A DNA stretch of 64,000 bases from positions 62,001 to 126,000 of the forward strand of contig CAWADK010000001.1 of NCBI GenBank assembly GCA_963780715.1. Reading direction: 5' to 3'. Below, piece after piece: positions 1 to 8,648 of this stretch. The stretch is from JALORV01 sp963780715 (GTDB taxonomy: Bacteria; Pseudomonadota; Gammaproteobacteria; Burkholderiales; Burkholderiaceae_F). Under the pieces are notes generated by a model. It worked only from the letters and a program-made list of their open reading frames with translations, had not been told where the DNA came from and did not search any database. How positions within the stretch are numbered: position 1 is the stretch's first letter; every line of letters starts with the position of its first letter. Made by a program: the position numbers and the translations under genes.

Positions 1-2
1 TC

Positions 3-1406
3 GCGATCGCCGCACTGCTCGGCGGCAAGCTCGACGCGGCCTGGGCACGCTGGTCGCGCCCCTGGACGACGTTGGCGTGGTGCTTCCTGACCGTGGGCAT
101 CGCGCTCGGCAGCTGGTGGGCCTATTACGAACTCGGCTGGGGCGGCTGGTGGTTCTGGGACCCGGTCGAGAATGCGTCGTTCATGCCGTGGCTGGTCGGA
201 ACTGCACTGATCCACTCGCTGGCGGTCACCGAAAAGCGCGGCAGCTTCAAGAGCTGGACCGTGCTGCTGGCGATCAGCACGTTTTCGCTGTCGCTGCTCG
301 GCACCTTCCTCGTGCGCTCAGGCGTGCTGACCTCGGTGCATGCGTTCGCAACCGATCCGAAGCGCGGCGTCTTCATCCTCGGCTTCCTCGTCATCGTCAT
401 CGGGGCATCGCTGGCGCTCTTCGCCTGGCGCGCGCCGAAGGTCGGGCTCGGTGGCAAGTTCGATACCGTCTCGCGCGAGTCCTTCCTGCTGATGAACAAC
501 GTGCTGCTGGCGGTGGCGTGCGCCTCGGTGCTGCTCGGGACGCTCTATCCGCTGTTCCTCGATGCGCTCAACCTCGGCAAGATCTCGGTCGGCCCGCCGT
601 ACTTCGACGCGGTGTTCGTCCCGATCATGGCGCCGCTGGTCTTCCTGATGGGCATCGGTCCCATTGCCCGCTGGAAGAAGGCGGAGCTGCCGGATCTCGC
701 GTCACGGCTCAAGTGGGCGCTCGGCGTCAGCCTTGCTTCCGCGCTCATCGTGCCGTTCATCGCGGGTCGCTGGACGCCGATGATCGCCTTCGGCCTTTTC
801 CTCGCGTTCTGGGTGGTCGCGTCGGCCGCGGTCAACGTCAAGGAGCGCGTGCGCCACATCAAGGGCGGCCTGTGGGAGCGGCTCAGGGTGCAGGGCCGGT
901 CCTACTGGGGCATGCAGCTTGCCCACTTCGGGGTGGCGGTATTCATCATCGGCGTCACGCTGGTCAAGGGCTATGAGGTCGAGCGTGACGTGAGGATGGA
1001 TATCGGTGACTCGGTGACGGTCAACGATTACGCGTTCAAGTTCGAGGGCACCAAGGAGATCCGCGGTCCGAATTACACGGGCGCGCGCGGTTCGGTCGAG
1101 GTGACCAAGAACGGCCGCTACGTCGAGCACCTGTATCCGGAAAAGCGCATCTACAACGTGCAGCAGATGCCGATGACCGAGGCGGCCATCGACTCCAGCC
1201 CGCTCGGCGACCTCTACGTTTCGCTCGGCGAGCCGGTGGCCAACGGTGCCTGGAGCGTGCGCGTTTATCACAAGCCGTTCATTACCTGGATCTGGGGCGG
1301 GTGCGTGCTGATGGCGCTCGGCGGCCTCGTGGCGCTCTCGGACCGTCGCTACCGGTTGCTGGCGCGCCGCTCGCAGGGCATCGATGCCGCCGCGGCGAAG
1401 GCCTGA
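3..1406 (+). CDS. ccmF: Cytochrome c-type biogenesis protein CcmF, 5'-truncated
   Basis: This is the C-terminal 467 residues of CcmF, the heme-handling subunit of the System I cytochrome c maturation heme lyase in the inner membrane. The reading frame is open to the left edge, so the true start lies outside the window. The tryptophan-rich WWD region (GWGGWWFWDPVEN, about 20 residues after the first visible Met) is the family signature for periplasmic heme presentation. Many hydrophobic segments follow, then a soluble periplasmic stretch and a last membrane helix near the C terminus. It is followed after 6 bases by the CcmG gene and is clearly the first visible gene of a ccmFGHI operon. Identification is secure. 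Confidence 0.96.
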   Translation, partial: AIAALLGGKLDAAWARWSRPWTTLAWCFLTVGIALGSWWAYYELGWGGWWFWDPVENASFMPWLVGTALIHSLAVTEKRGSFKSWTVLLAISTFSLSLLGTFLVRSGVLTSVHAFATDPKRGVFILGFLVIVIGASLALFAWRAPKVGLGGKFDTVSRESFLLMNNVLLAVACASVLLGTLYPLFLDALNLGKISVGPPYFDAVFVPIMAPLVFLMGIGPIARWKKAELPDLASRLKWALGVSLASALIVPFIAGRWTPMIAFGLFLAFWVVASAAVNVKERVRHIKGGLWERLRVQGRSYWGMQLAHFGVAVFIIGVTLVKGYEVERDVRMDIGDSVTVNDYAFKFEGTKEIRGPNYTGARGSVEVTKNGRYVEHLYPEKRIYNVQQMPMTEAAIDSSPLGDLYVSLGEPVANGAWSVRVYHKPFITWIWGGCVLMALGGLVALSDRRYRLLARRSQGIDAAAAKA

Positions 1407-1412
1407 ACAACG

Positions 1413-1949
1413 ATGCGCAGAGTTCTCGTCTACCTGCTGCCGCTGGCGGTCTTCCTCGTCGTGGCGGTCTTCCTGCTGCGCGGTCTGTGGCTCAATCCGC
1501 GCGAGGTGCCCTCACCGTTCATCGACAAGCCGGCGCCGATGTTTTCACTGACGCAGCTGGCGCAGCCCGACGCCAAGTTCTCGCCGGCGGACATGAAGGG
1601 GCAGGTGTGGCTGCTCAATGTGTGGGCGTCGTGGTGCGTGGCGTGCCGCCAGGAGCATCCGCTGCTCGTCGAACTGGCCCGGCAGAAAGCGGTCCCGATC
1701 GTGGGGCTCAACTACAAGGACAAGCCCGACGCCGCCAAGGCGTGGCTCGCCAAGCTTGGTGATCCCTACGATCTCTCGGTCAAGGACATCGACGGGCGAG
1801 TCGGTATCGACTACGGCGTCTATGGCGTTCCGGAGACATTCGTCATCGACAAGAACGGGGTGATCCGCTTCAAGCAGATCGGCCCGATCACCGAGGACGT
1901 CTGGAAGCAGAAGCTGCTGCCGATGCTGGAACAGCTGAGGAAAGCATGA
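1413..1949 (+). CDS. ccmG: Thiol:disulfide interchange protein CcmG/DsbE
   Basis: A 178-residue membrane-anchored periplasmic thioredoxin that reduces apocytochrome c cysteines before heme attachment. An N-terminal signal anchor (residues 4-25, Leu/Val-rich) precedes a thioredoxin fold with the redox motif WCVAC, embedded in the CcmG-typical WASWCxxC context. The later VYGVPETFVID segment contains the cis-proline loop of the family. The stop codon overlaps the next start by 4 bases, consistent with translational coupling to ccmH. Length and motifs are typical. Confidence 0.95.
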   Translation: MRRVLVYLLPLAVFLVVAVFLLRGLWLNPREVPSPFIDKPAPMFSLTQLAQPDAKFSPADMKGQVWLLNVWASWCVACRQEHPLLVELARQKAVPIVGLNYKDKPDAAKAWLAKLGDPYDLSVKDIDGRVGIDYGVYGVPETFVIDKNGVIRFKQIGPITEDVWKQKLLPMLEQLRKA

Positions 1950-2422
1950 GACGGGCGCTCGCTGTTCTGCTGCTCGCAATGCTGCCGCTGGCGGCCGCGA
2001 ACGCCGCGACGGAACCCATGCTGCTCGATCCGGTTGCGCAGCGGCGGCTGGTCGACCTTTCCGCGCAGCTCAGGTGCCTCGTCTGCCAGAACCAGTCGAT
2101 CGCCGAATCCAACGCCGAACTCGCCGTTGACCTGCGCAACCAGATCAACGAGCAGATCAAGGCCGGCCGCACGGACAAGGAGATCGTGGACTTCATGGTC
2201 ACCCGCTACGGCGACTTCGTGCTGTACCGCCCGCCGTTCAAGGCGACGACGGCGCTGCTGTGGGTGGGCCCGATCGCGCTGCTGCTGCTGGCTGTTTTCG
2301 CGTTCTATCGCACGCTGTCCCGGCGCCGCGCGCGCATCGAGGACAGACCTCTCAATGACGCCGAGCGGGCCGAAGCCGAACGCCTGCTCGCGCAAGGCTC
2401 CAACAACAAGACCTCATCGTGA
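1946..2422 (+). CDS. ccmH: Cytochrome c-type biogenesis protein CcmH
   Basis: A 158-residue CcmH/CycL-type protein, the second thiol-reductant of cytochrome c maturation. It has a signal peptide (about residues 1-20), then the diagnostic LRCLVCQNQS motif holding the redox-active cysteine pair. The N-terminal three-helix domain is followed by a C-terminal transmembrane helix (LLWVGPIALLLLAVFAFY). It overlaps both neighbours by 4 bases. This is the short CcmH form; the TPR part that is fused to CcmH in E. coli is encoded separately by the next gene. Confidence 0.95.
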   Translation: MRRALAVLLLAMLPLAAANAATEPMLLDPVAQRRLVDLSAQLRCLVCQNQSIAESNAELAVDLRNQINEQIKAGRTDKEIVDFMVTRYGDFVLYRPPFKATTALLWVGPIALLLLAVFAFYRTLSRRRARIEDRPLNDAERAEAERLLAQGSNNKTSS

Positions 2423-3720
2423 CTGCCTTCATTGCCATCGCCGCCGTCATGGTGGTCATCGCCCTCGCGTGGCTGCTCTGGCCGCTGCTGCGCACGGGCC
2501 AGCGTGCCACCGTCGAGCGCCATGTCGCCAACGCGACGATCTACCGCGATCAGTTCGCCGACCTCGACGCGGACCTGAAGCGCGGCTCGATTTCCGAAGT
2601 GCAGTACAAGGAAGCCAAGGCCGAGCTCGAGCGACGCCTGCTCGATGAAGCACGCGCAGACGCGGCCCCGGCATCACGTTCGCGCGGCGGACGGGCGCCA
2701 GCGGTCGTCATCGCGCTGTCGGTGCCAGTGCTCGCGGGGCTGCTTTACTGGAAGCTCGGCGCGCCGGATGCGTTCTCGCCGATCGCGACACCGGTCGAGT
2801 CCGCGCATCAGCTGACGGCCGGGCAGGTCGAGGAAATGGTGCAGCAGCTGTCCGCGCGGCTGCAGCGGGAACCGGACAATGTCGAGGGCTGGGTCATCCT
2901 CGCGCGCACGTACTACACGATGCGCAAGTTTCCGGAGGCCGCCGCGGCGTATGAAAAGCTGACCAAGCTGGTGCCCAACGAACCGGACCTGCTCGCCGAC
3001 TATGCCGACGCCCTCGCGATGAGCCAGGGGCGGGACCTCAGCGGCAAGCCGATGGAACTCGTGCAGGCTGCACTGAAGGCCGACCCGAATCACTGGAAGG
3101 CGCTGGCGATGGCCGGCACCGCGGCCTTCGATCGCAAGGACTACAAGGGCGCGGTCGCGTACTGGGAACGCCTGCGCGACTCGCAGGCGCCCGACTCGCC
3201 GATCGCGACGACGATCGCCGCCAGCATCGACGAGGCGCGCAAGCTGGGCGGGATGCCGCCCGCGGCCGCCGCGGCCACTGCGCCGCAGAAGTCCGCATCG
3301 ACGCCCCCAGTGGCAGCGGCTCCAAAGGCGGATACTCCGAAGGCGGACGTCGCGAAGGGCGCTGCAGCGGCCACCGTCACAACGGTCGGCGGCACCGTCA
3401 ATCTGTCAGATGCGGTGAAGGCCAAAGTGTCACCGACCGACACCGTCTTCATCTTTGCCCGCGCCGCGGAAGGCTCGCGCATGCCGCTCGCGCTGACACA
3501 GGTCAAGGTCTCAGAACTGCCTGCCAAGTTCATGCTCGACGACACCATGGCGATGTCGAAGGACATGAAGTTGTCCTCGGTGCCGATGATCGTGGTCGGA
3601 GCTCGCGTGTCCAGGTCGGGCCGGCCGATGCCTTCCAGTGGCGATCTTGAAGGGCTGTCCAAGCCGGTCGCCGTCGGAGCGAAGGACGTGTCGGTCACGA
3701 TCGACCGAGTCCTTCCCTGA
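2419..3720 (+). CDS. ccmI: Cytochrome c-type biogenesis protein CcmI (TPR)
   Basis: A 433-residue CcmI, the apocytochrome chaperone of System I. Two N-terminal membrane helices (around residues 1-20 and 95-110) flank a short soluble region rich in basic residues. TPR-like repeats follow (residues 140-275, including GWVILARTYYTMRKFPEAAAAYEKL). An Ala/Pro/Lys-rich linker (about 285-315) leads to a C-terminal periplasmic beta domain (about 316-433) of the kind found in beta-proteobacterial CcmI. The gene is the last of the ccm operon and is followed by the regulatory region of the octaheme reductase gene. Confidence 0.92.
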   Translation: MTAFIAIAAVMVVIALAWLLWPLLRTGQRATVERHVANATIYRDQFADLDADLKRGSISEVQYKEAKAELERRLLDEARADAAPASRSRGGRAPAVVIALSVPVLAGLLYWKLGAPDAFSPIATPVESAHQLTAGQVEEMVQQLSARLQREPDNVEGWVILARTYYTMRKFPEAAAAYEKLTKLVPNEPDLLADYADALAMSQGRDLSGKPMELVQAALKADPNHWKALAMAGTAAFDRKDYKGAVAYWERLRDSQAPDSPIATTIAASIDEARKLGGMPPAAAAATAPQKSASTPPVAAAPKADTPKADVAKGAAAATVTTVGGTVNLSDAVKAKVSPTDTVFIFARAAEGSRMPLALTQVKVSELPAKFMLDDTMAMSKDMKLSSVPMIVVGARVSRSGRPMPSSGDLEGLSKPVAVGAKDVSVTIDRVLP

Positions 3721-3772
3721 ACCGCAACGCCGCCGCTACCTCTCTCGGGGTACACGAACGCGGCGGCGCCGT

Positions 3773-3818
3773 GCGCTTGATGGCCATCAAGCGCGAGGGT
3801 TAACCCGATTGCTACCTT
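3773..3818 (+). promoter_or_regulatory. FNR/DNR-type box and candidate promoter of the octaheme reductase gene
   Basis: A perfect 22-bp palindrome spans 3773-3794. Its core TTGAT-GGCC-ATCAA (3777-3790) matches the FNR/ANR box TTGAT-N4-ATCAA exactly. A class II activator box centred at 3783.5 would place the start of transcription near 3825, and a plausible -10 element TACCTT sits at 3813-3818, at the right distance. The box and spacing are seen in the sequence; activation under low oxygen or nitrogen oxides is inferred. Confidence 0.75.
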
Positions 3819-3854
3819 CGAGCCGATTCGTTTCAGAGTCGCTTCGGGGGAAAA

Positions 3855-5582
3855 ATGGGAAAGAAAACGACGCTCCCGCGCCTGCTGCAAGGAGCTGCAC
3901 TTTCACTGTTGCTGATGACGCCGCTGGCATGGGGCCAGCAGGCCGCGGCGACCAAGGCCGCGCCACCAGCAAAGGCTGCTCCGGCAGCCAAGCAGGTCAA
4001 GTTCGATGCGGCCGGCTGCTTCGGCTGCCACGCACCGATCAAGGAGTTCCACGACTCGGGCAAGCACAAGGGCCTGGCCTGCACGTCGTGCCACAGCGGT
4101 ATCGAGAACCATCTCGGCAATCCGTCGGCGCGTCCGACCACGTCGACCGACCCGGCCACCTGCGGCGCCTGCCACAAGAACCAGTTCGACACGGCCTACC
4201 AGATGGACTGGCATCGCACCGGCCGCTTCGAGAAGAAGCAGATGACGGGGCCGTCACCCAACCCGTCGTTCGATCAGCTGATGACGCCGCACGGGTTCAC
4301 GCGCGAGCACAACCTGCCGCGCTCGCATGCGTTCATGGTGCTCGACCAGTTCGTCGTCGACCGTGCCTTTGGCGGGCGCTTCTCGCCTAAGGACAGCTGG
4401 CGCTATCTTGCGAAGCCCGGCGGCAGCTTCAAGGTCTGGGACGTCATCCAGGACAACTATCCGGACAACACGGACCAGAAGCCGTTCAAGCCTGGCACCG
4501 CCGCAGCGGCCAATCCGGTCTGCATTTCCTGCAAGACGCAGGATCACATCCTCGACTGGGCCTACATGGGCGACGCGGTGCCGGGAGCGAAGTGGAGCCG
4601 CTCGTCGAAGGTGGTCGAGGTCGTCAAGGCCGTCAACCACGCGAATAACTGCATCTTCTGCCATGACCCGCATGCGGCCAAGCCGCGGGTCGTTCGGGAT
4701 GCGCTGATCCAGGCGCTGACTCGCAAGGACTTTCCGACGCTGTACTCCGAGGACCCGAACAAGACGAAGTTCGAGGTCAAGGATATGGGCGTGCGCGGCT
4801 TCAACCGCAAGATCGCCATGCTGGAGAAGTACGACAGCAAGCTGCAGTGCGCGCAATGCCACGTCGAGTACAACTGTAACCCGGGCATCGACCCGAAGAC
4901 CGGCGCAGCGATCGGCATGGCCGACCAGCGTACCAACGTCTTCCCGCTGGTCGATGTCAGCAACATCACGAAGTTCTACGACAGCATCAACTTCCGCGAC
5001 TTCCGTCACTTCCAGACCGGCGCGCTGCTCACCAAGATGCAGCACCCCGACGCCGAAGTGTTCTGGAATTCCAAGCATGACAAGGCTGGCGTGCAGTGCC
5101 AGTCGTGCCACATGCCCAAGGTGATCGATCCCAAGACCAAGCAGACCTACACCTCGCATTGGCAGACGAACCCCAAGCAGTACATCAAGCAGACCTGCCT
5201 GACCTGCCATACGGACTGGAACGAACAGCAGGCCAAGTACGTGATGGAATCGATGGCGGGGCACTACGCCGGCAAGGTGCGCCATGCCGAGTTCTGGCTG
5301 GGCCAGCTGATCGACACGTTTGTCGAGGTGCAGAGTGTCGGGCTGGACGACGCCACGCTGAACGCCGCGCGCGCCAAGCACACCGAGGCGCATGCGAACT
5401 GGGAATGGTGGACGGCGTCGAACGGCTCGGCCTTCCACAACCTCGACCAGGCCAAGGACTCGCTCGCCAAATCGGCGGCCGCATCGCAGGAGGGCATCAA
5501 GATCCTCCGCGATGCGGTGGTGGCGAAACGCAAGGCGGCGGCTCCGGCGGCCGCGCCCGCGGCGCCAACAGCGGCCAAGTAG
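3855..5582 (+). CDS. Octaheme c-type nitrite reductase (ONR/TvNiR-like)
   Basis: A secreted 575-residue multiheme cytochrome. It starts with a signal peptide ending near AWGQQA and has eight heme motifs: CxxCH at Cys55, 76, 103, 266, 332, 415 and 448, and CISCK at 223-227. A single CxxCK as the fourth motif is the arrangement of the octaheme nitrite reductase TvNiR, where Lys ligates the catalytic heme; NrfA has only five hemes. Tyr339-Asn-Cys341 after the sixth heme matches the TvNiR catalytic Tyr-x-Cys pair that is thioether-crosslinked. His397 in a QHP context matches the catalytic His of NrfA and ONR. The expected reaction is six-electron reduction of nitrite to ammonium; the family also reduces sulfite. 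It lies between ccm genes and an NrfG-like gene. The Lys/Ala/Pro-rich tail is probably disordered. Confidence 0.9.
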   Translation: MGKKTTLPRLLQGAALSLLLMTPLAWGQQAAATKAAPPAKAAPAAKQVKFDAAGCFGCHAPIKEFHDSGKHKGLACTSCHSGIENHLGNPSARPTTSTDPATCGACHKNQFDTAYQMDWHRTGRFEKKQMTGPSPNPSFDQLMTPHGFTREHNLPRSHAFMVLDQFVVDRAFGGRFSPKDSWRYLAKPGGSFKVWDVIQDNYPDNTDQKPFKPGTAAAANPVCISCKTQDHILDWAYMGDAVPGAKWSRSSKVVEVVKAVNHANNCIFCHDPHAAKPRVVRDALIQALTRKDFPTLYSEDPNKTKFEVKDMGVRGFNRKIAMLEKYDSKLQCAQCHVEYNCNPGIDPKTGAAIGMADQRTNVFPLVDVSNITKFYDSINFRDFRHFQTGALLTKMQHPDAEVFWNSKHDKAGVQCQSCHMPKVIDPKTKQTYTSHWQTNPKQYIKQTCLTCHTDWNEQQAKYVMESMAGHYAGKVRHAEFWLGQLIDTFVEVQSVGLDDATLNAARAKHTEAHANWEWWTASNGSAFHNLDQAKDSLAKSAAASQEGIKILRDAVVAKRKAAAPAAAPAAPTAAK

Positions 5583-5609
5583 GCACGTCGTTCGTCGGAG
5601 GGGTGGGGC

Positions 5610-5641
5610 GGGGCGGAGGTCAACTCCGCCCCGTTTCGTTT
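5610..5641 (+). terminator. Rho-independent terminator after the octaheme reductase gene
   Basis: A 9-bp perfect stem (GGGGCGGAG at 5610-5618 with CTCCGCCCC at 5624-5632) has a 5-base loop and is followed by the T-rich GTTTCGTTT. It lies 28 bases after the stop codon and should end most transcripts before the NrfG-like gene. Confidence 0.8.
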
Positions 5642-5694
5642 CGACGCGCCGCGCTCGGGGCACGTGGCCAGCGCAGCCGATAATTCGCTTCCAA

Positions 5695-6381
5695 ATGTCG
5701 AGATCCATCATTTTCTGGGCGGTAGCGCTCGCGTTGACGGTCGTAGCGCTGGCGTTCCTGTTGCCGGGTCTGCTGCGCAGCCAAAGACTTGGCCGCGGTC
5801 GCCGGCTTGGGCTCGCTGTCGTGGCGACGGTGCCGCTGCTCGCCATTGCGCTTTACTTCCTGTTCGGCACGCCGCAGGCGGTGAGCGAGTCCTCCGACCT
5901 GGGGCCGGATCTTGCTCCGACGACCACCACCGACTACGTCGCTCGCCTCGAGTCGCATCTCGAACGACAGCCGCGCGATGCGCGCGGCTGGGTGCTGCTG
6001 GGCCGTGCCCACGTGCAGGCGGATCGCTTCGACGCGGCGGCCAGGGCATTCGATCGGGCGCTCGAAGTCTCGCCTACCCGCGTCGGCAAGGACGCTTCCG
6101 TGCTGACCGAGTACGCCGATGCGCTCGCGATGTCGCAAGGCGGCCAGTTGAGCGGGCGACCGGCGGCGCTGATCGAACGCGCCCTTGTGCTGAACCCGAA
6201 GCATCCAGTGGCGCTCGACATGGCGGGCAGCCTCGCCTTCGAGGAGGGCCGGTACGGCGACAGCGCGAAGTACTGGCGCGAACTTCTCGGCATCCTGCCG
6301 GCCGGCTCGCAGCGGCACCGCGAACTGGCCGTTGCGCTGGAGCGCGCGGAGCGGCGTGCCGAAGCGGCTGTTGGCCGCTAG
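5695..6381 (+). CDS. NrfG/CcmI-like TPR cytochrome c biogenesis factor
   Basis: A 228-residue protein with two N-terminal hydrophobic segments (about 5-25 and 40-60) and TPR repeats from about residue 85, for example RGWVLLGRAHVQADRFDAAARAFDRAL. It resembles the C-terminal half of the CcmI encoded upstream and NrfG, the TPR subunit of the NrfEFG lyase that guides heme attachment to the unusual CxxCK site of NrfA. Because the neighbour has a CxxCK site, a role as a dedicated chaperone for that heme is a reasonable inference. The ATG at 5695 is the only sensible start, but I see no good ribosome binding site. Confidence 0.75.
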   Translation: MSRSIIFWAVALALTVVALAFLLPGLLRSQRLGRGRRLGLAVVATVPLLAIALYFLFGTPQAVSESSDLGPDLAPTTTTDYVARLESHLERQPRDARGWVLLGRAHVQADRFDAAARAFDRALEVSPTRVGKDASVLTEYADALAMSQGGQLSGRPAALIERALVLNPKHPVALDMAGSLAFEEGRYGDSAKYWRELLGILPAGSQRHRELAVALERAERRAEAAVGR

Positions 6382-6535
6382 TCCGGGCCGGACTTCCCCG
6401 GAGGGGCGCGGTGCTGCACTGAAGTGTGCCGCAGCCGACGGTGCATGGGGCCGAAGGCTGGCCAACCCTGACCTCAGCTCCAGTCTGCCAGGCACTCCAG
6501 GCGACCCTTGTTGCGACGCGGCAACGCCGCGGCTG

Positions 6536-6551
6536 ATACCCTACGGAGTAT
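6536..6551. promoter_or_regulatory. Candidate CsoR/CstR-like operator upstream of the FadL-type gene
   Basis: ATACCCTACGGAGTAT has half-sites ATACCC and GAGTAT, one base short of a perfect TACCC-N4-GGGTA palindrome. The same architecture recurs at 9370-9385 and 15309-15322 ahead of sulfur genes. It lies about 110 bases before the FadL-type start codon. The link to a CsoR-family repressor rests on resemblance only. Confidence 0.5.
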
Positions 6552-6658
6552 GCGTCCCGCTTGCTCGCGCGCAACGCGCCCCGGGCCTATGGGCGTGCAA
6601 TCTCACCATAGAGAGCGGCGCCTAGGCCGCTCATGACTTGACCTTAGAGGAGGTTTTG

Positions 6659-7960
6659 ATGAAAGCGAGATTTGCGTTGCGCCCGGTCGCTGCCGCGGTC
6701 TGCGCGGCGGCGATGCTGCCGCTCACGGCGGCGGCAACCGACGGTTACTTCAGCCACGGCTACGGCATGCGCGCCAAGGGCATGGGTGGTGCGAGCTTGA
6801 GTCTCTCGCTCGATTCGATGGGCGGGGCCAACAATCCGGCCGGCATGGCGTTTGTCGGCACGCGGATCGATGTCGGTATCGACTGGTTCAGCCCGCAGCG
6901 CAGCGCCTCGCGCAGCGGTGCGGCGCCTGGCCTGAACGGGTCCGTCGACAGCGACAGCACGAACTTCTTCGTCCCGGAGTTCGGCTACAACTACATGCTG
7001 AAGTCGGACCTCTCGCTCGGCGTCACTGTCTATGGCAACGGCGGCATGAACACCGACTATCCGGGAGGACAACTCAATTGCGGCATGGGGCCGAACACGG
7101 CCAACATGCTGTGCGGCAACGGTACCCTCGGGCAGGATCTGTCGCAGCTGATCGTGGCACCCACGCTGGCCTGGAAGTTCGCGCCGACGCAGTCGATCGG
7201 CATATCGCCGCTCTTCGGCTACCAGCGCTTCAAGGCAGAGGGACTGCAGGCCTTCGACAATGCGCCAGGCTTCCCGCCGTTCACGTCGGCGCCGGGGTAC
7301 GTGACGAACAACGGCTACGACAGCTCGAGCGGCTGGGGCGTGCGGATCGGGTACCAGGGCGAGTTCGATGGCTTCCGGCTCGGGGCTGCGTACTCGTCGA
7401 AGATGCAGATGAGCAGTTTCGACAAGTACAAGGGCCTGTTCGCCGAGCAGGGCGGCTTTGACATTCCGGCCAGCTATGGGCTCGGCGTGGCCTACACGGG
7501 ACTCAAGGACTGGACGTTTGCGTTCGACTGGATGTACATCGATTACGGCGACGTGCCGTCGATTGCAAACAACGGTATGACCGGAGCGCCGCTTGGCGCC
7601 AACAACGGGCCCGGATTCGGGTGGCAGTCCGTCAACGTCTACAAGATCGGCGTCGAGTACCAGCTCGACCCGGCCTGGACGCTGCGCGCCGGGTACAACT
7701 ACTCGGAGAATCCGATCGACTCGGCCAACGTGACGTTCAACATCATCGCGCCGGGCGTCGTCCAGCAGCACCTGACGCTGGGTTTCAGCTACAACATGCC
7801 GGACAAGTCCAGCATCACCGTCGCGTACATGCACGCCTTCAAGAACACGGTGACCGGCTCTTCGATGTTCAATGCGATCCTTGGCCCGGGAGCGGGCGGC
7901 ACAGAGACGATCTCGATGTACGAAAACAGTCTCGGCATCGCCTGGGGCAAGCAGTTCTGA
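6659..7960 (+). CDS. FadL/OmpP1/TodX-family outer-membrane channel
   Basis: A 433-residue outer-membrane beta-barrel of the FadL family, which moves hydrophobic compounds through the outer membrane by lateral diffusion. The signal peptide (residues 1-25) is followed by the family's N-terminal plug signature (GYGMRAKGMGGA ... NNPAGMAFVG), then alternating beta-strand sequence and a C-terminal aromatic residue (GKQF). The start at 6659 is chosen because AGAGGAGG lies just upstream; an in-frame ATG 21 bases earlier lacks this site. A TACCC-type operator upstream is shared with sulfur genes, so the substrate could be a sulfur compound rather than a fatty acid or hydrocarbon. That is inference. 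Confidence 0.88.
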   Translation: MKARFALRPVAAAVCAAAMLPLTAAATDGYFSHGYGMRAKGMGGASLSLSLDSMGGANNPAGMAFVGTRIDVGIDWFSPQRSASRSGAAPGLNGSVDSDSTNFFVPEFGYNYMLKSDLSLGVTVYGNGGMNTDYPGGQLNCGMGPNTANMLCGNGTLGQDLSQLIVAPTLAWKFAPTQSIGISPLFGYQRFKAEGLQAFDNAPGFPPFTSAPGYVTNNGYDSSSGWGVRIGYQGEFDGFRLGAAYSSKMQMSSFDKYKGLFAEQGGFDIPASYGLGVAYTGLKDWTFAFDWMYIDYGDVPSIANNGMTGAPLGANNGPGFGWQSVNVYKIGVEYQLDPAWTLRAGYNYSENPIDSANVTFNIIAPGVVQQHLTLGFSYNMPDKSSITVAYMHAFKNTVTGSSMFNAILGPGAGGTETISMYENSLGIAWGKQF

Positions 7961-7978
7961 TCACAGGCCAAAGAAGCG

Positions 7979-8010
7979 AAAACGGCCACCTTGCGGTGGC
8001 CGTTTTCTTG
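7979..8010. terminator. Bidirectional terminator between the FadL-type and YeeE genes
   Basis: A perfect 10-bp stem (AACGGCCACC at 7981-7990, GGTGGCCGTT at 7995-8004) with a TTGC loop ends in a T-run (TTTTCTT) on the plus strand. It is positioned to end both converging transcription units, though the T-run on the minus side is weaker. Confidence 0.85.
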
Positions 8011-8048
8011 TCCCGCCGACGGGGAGGAGGCTCGGCTGGACGGAAGCG

Positions 8049-8648
8049 TCAGGTCGTGCGCGGACGCAGGTGGCTGAACCTGCGCTGCAGCCAGTCCATG
8101 CCACGGGCGGCGAGCAGCAGGAAGGCCACGAAGGCAACGACCCACCATCCCATGCCGATGCCCGTCAAGGTCGGCAGCGTGACTTCACCGCTGCTCGTCG
8201 CCTTGATCCAGGCTTCGAAGCCTGGCGTGAACTCGGCGTAGGCCATGACACCCGCCAGCATGCCCAGGGCGAACACCATGCCGTCCTTCTTGCCGGTCGC
8301 CATCGCGGCCACCGAAGTGCCGGGGCAGTAGCCACCGATGATGAAGCCAGCACCGAATACCAAGCCGCCGAGGATCTGTGCCGCGTACGACGTCGGTTCG
8401 ATGTAAAGATCCGAGATCGCGAGCATTCCTGCTGCAGACAGCAGGAACAGTCCGACCATGGCCGTGACGATCGCGGTAAACATCACCTTCACGACCGACA
8501 TGTCGAAGAGGTAGAAGACGGCGGTGAGCTTGCGTGCGCTGCCGAAGCCGGCCCGCTCGAGGCAGAAACCGAAGCCGAAGCCCAGCAGCACCGCGATTGC
8601 GAGGTCTGCGACGACGCTGAATTCCATGTTGTAGGCGAAGGGCAGCAT
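8049..8648 (-). CDS. YeeE/YedE-family sulfur transporter, second subunit
   Basis: A 199-residue inner-membrane protein of the YeeE/YedE (DUF395/TsuA-like) family that takes up thiosulfate or other sulfane-sulfur species. It holds the conserved Cys motif GGYCPGTSVAAMATGK and about five hydrophobic segments. TsuA-type proteins are usually single long chains; here the two halves are separate genes. The start ATG (8648) overlaps the stop of the upstream half as ATGA, indicating coupled translation. The C terminus (RRFSHLRPRTT) is basic. Confidence 0.85.
   Translation of the reverse strand: MLPFAYNMEFSVVADLAIAVLLGFGFGFCLERAGFGSARKLTAVFYLFDMSVVKVMFTAIVTAMVGLFLLSAAGMLAISDLYIEPTSYAAQILGGLVFGAGFIIGGYCPGTSVAAMATGKKDGMVFALGMLAGVMAYAEFTPGFEAWIKATSSGEVTLPTLTGIGMGWWVVAFVAFLLLAARGMDWLQRRFSHLRPRTT

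Noticed and set aside
3737..3752. TACC-TCTCTCGG-GGTA as a further CsoR-like operator before the octaheme reductase gene
   Set aside because: The half-sites are shorter and the spacer is 8 rather than 4 bases, so it does not fit the pattern of the other three sites.
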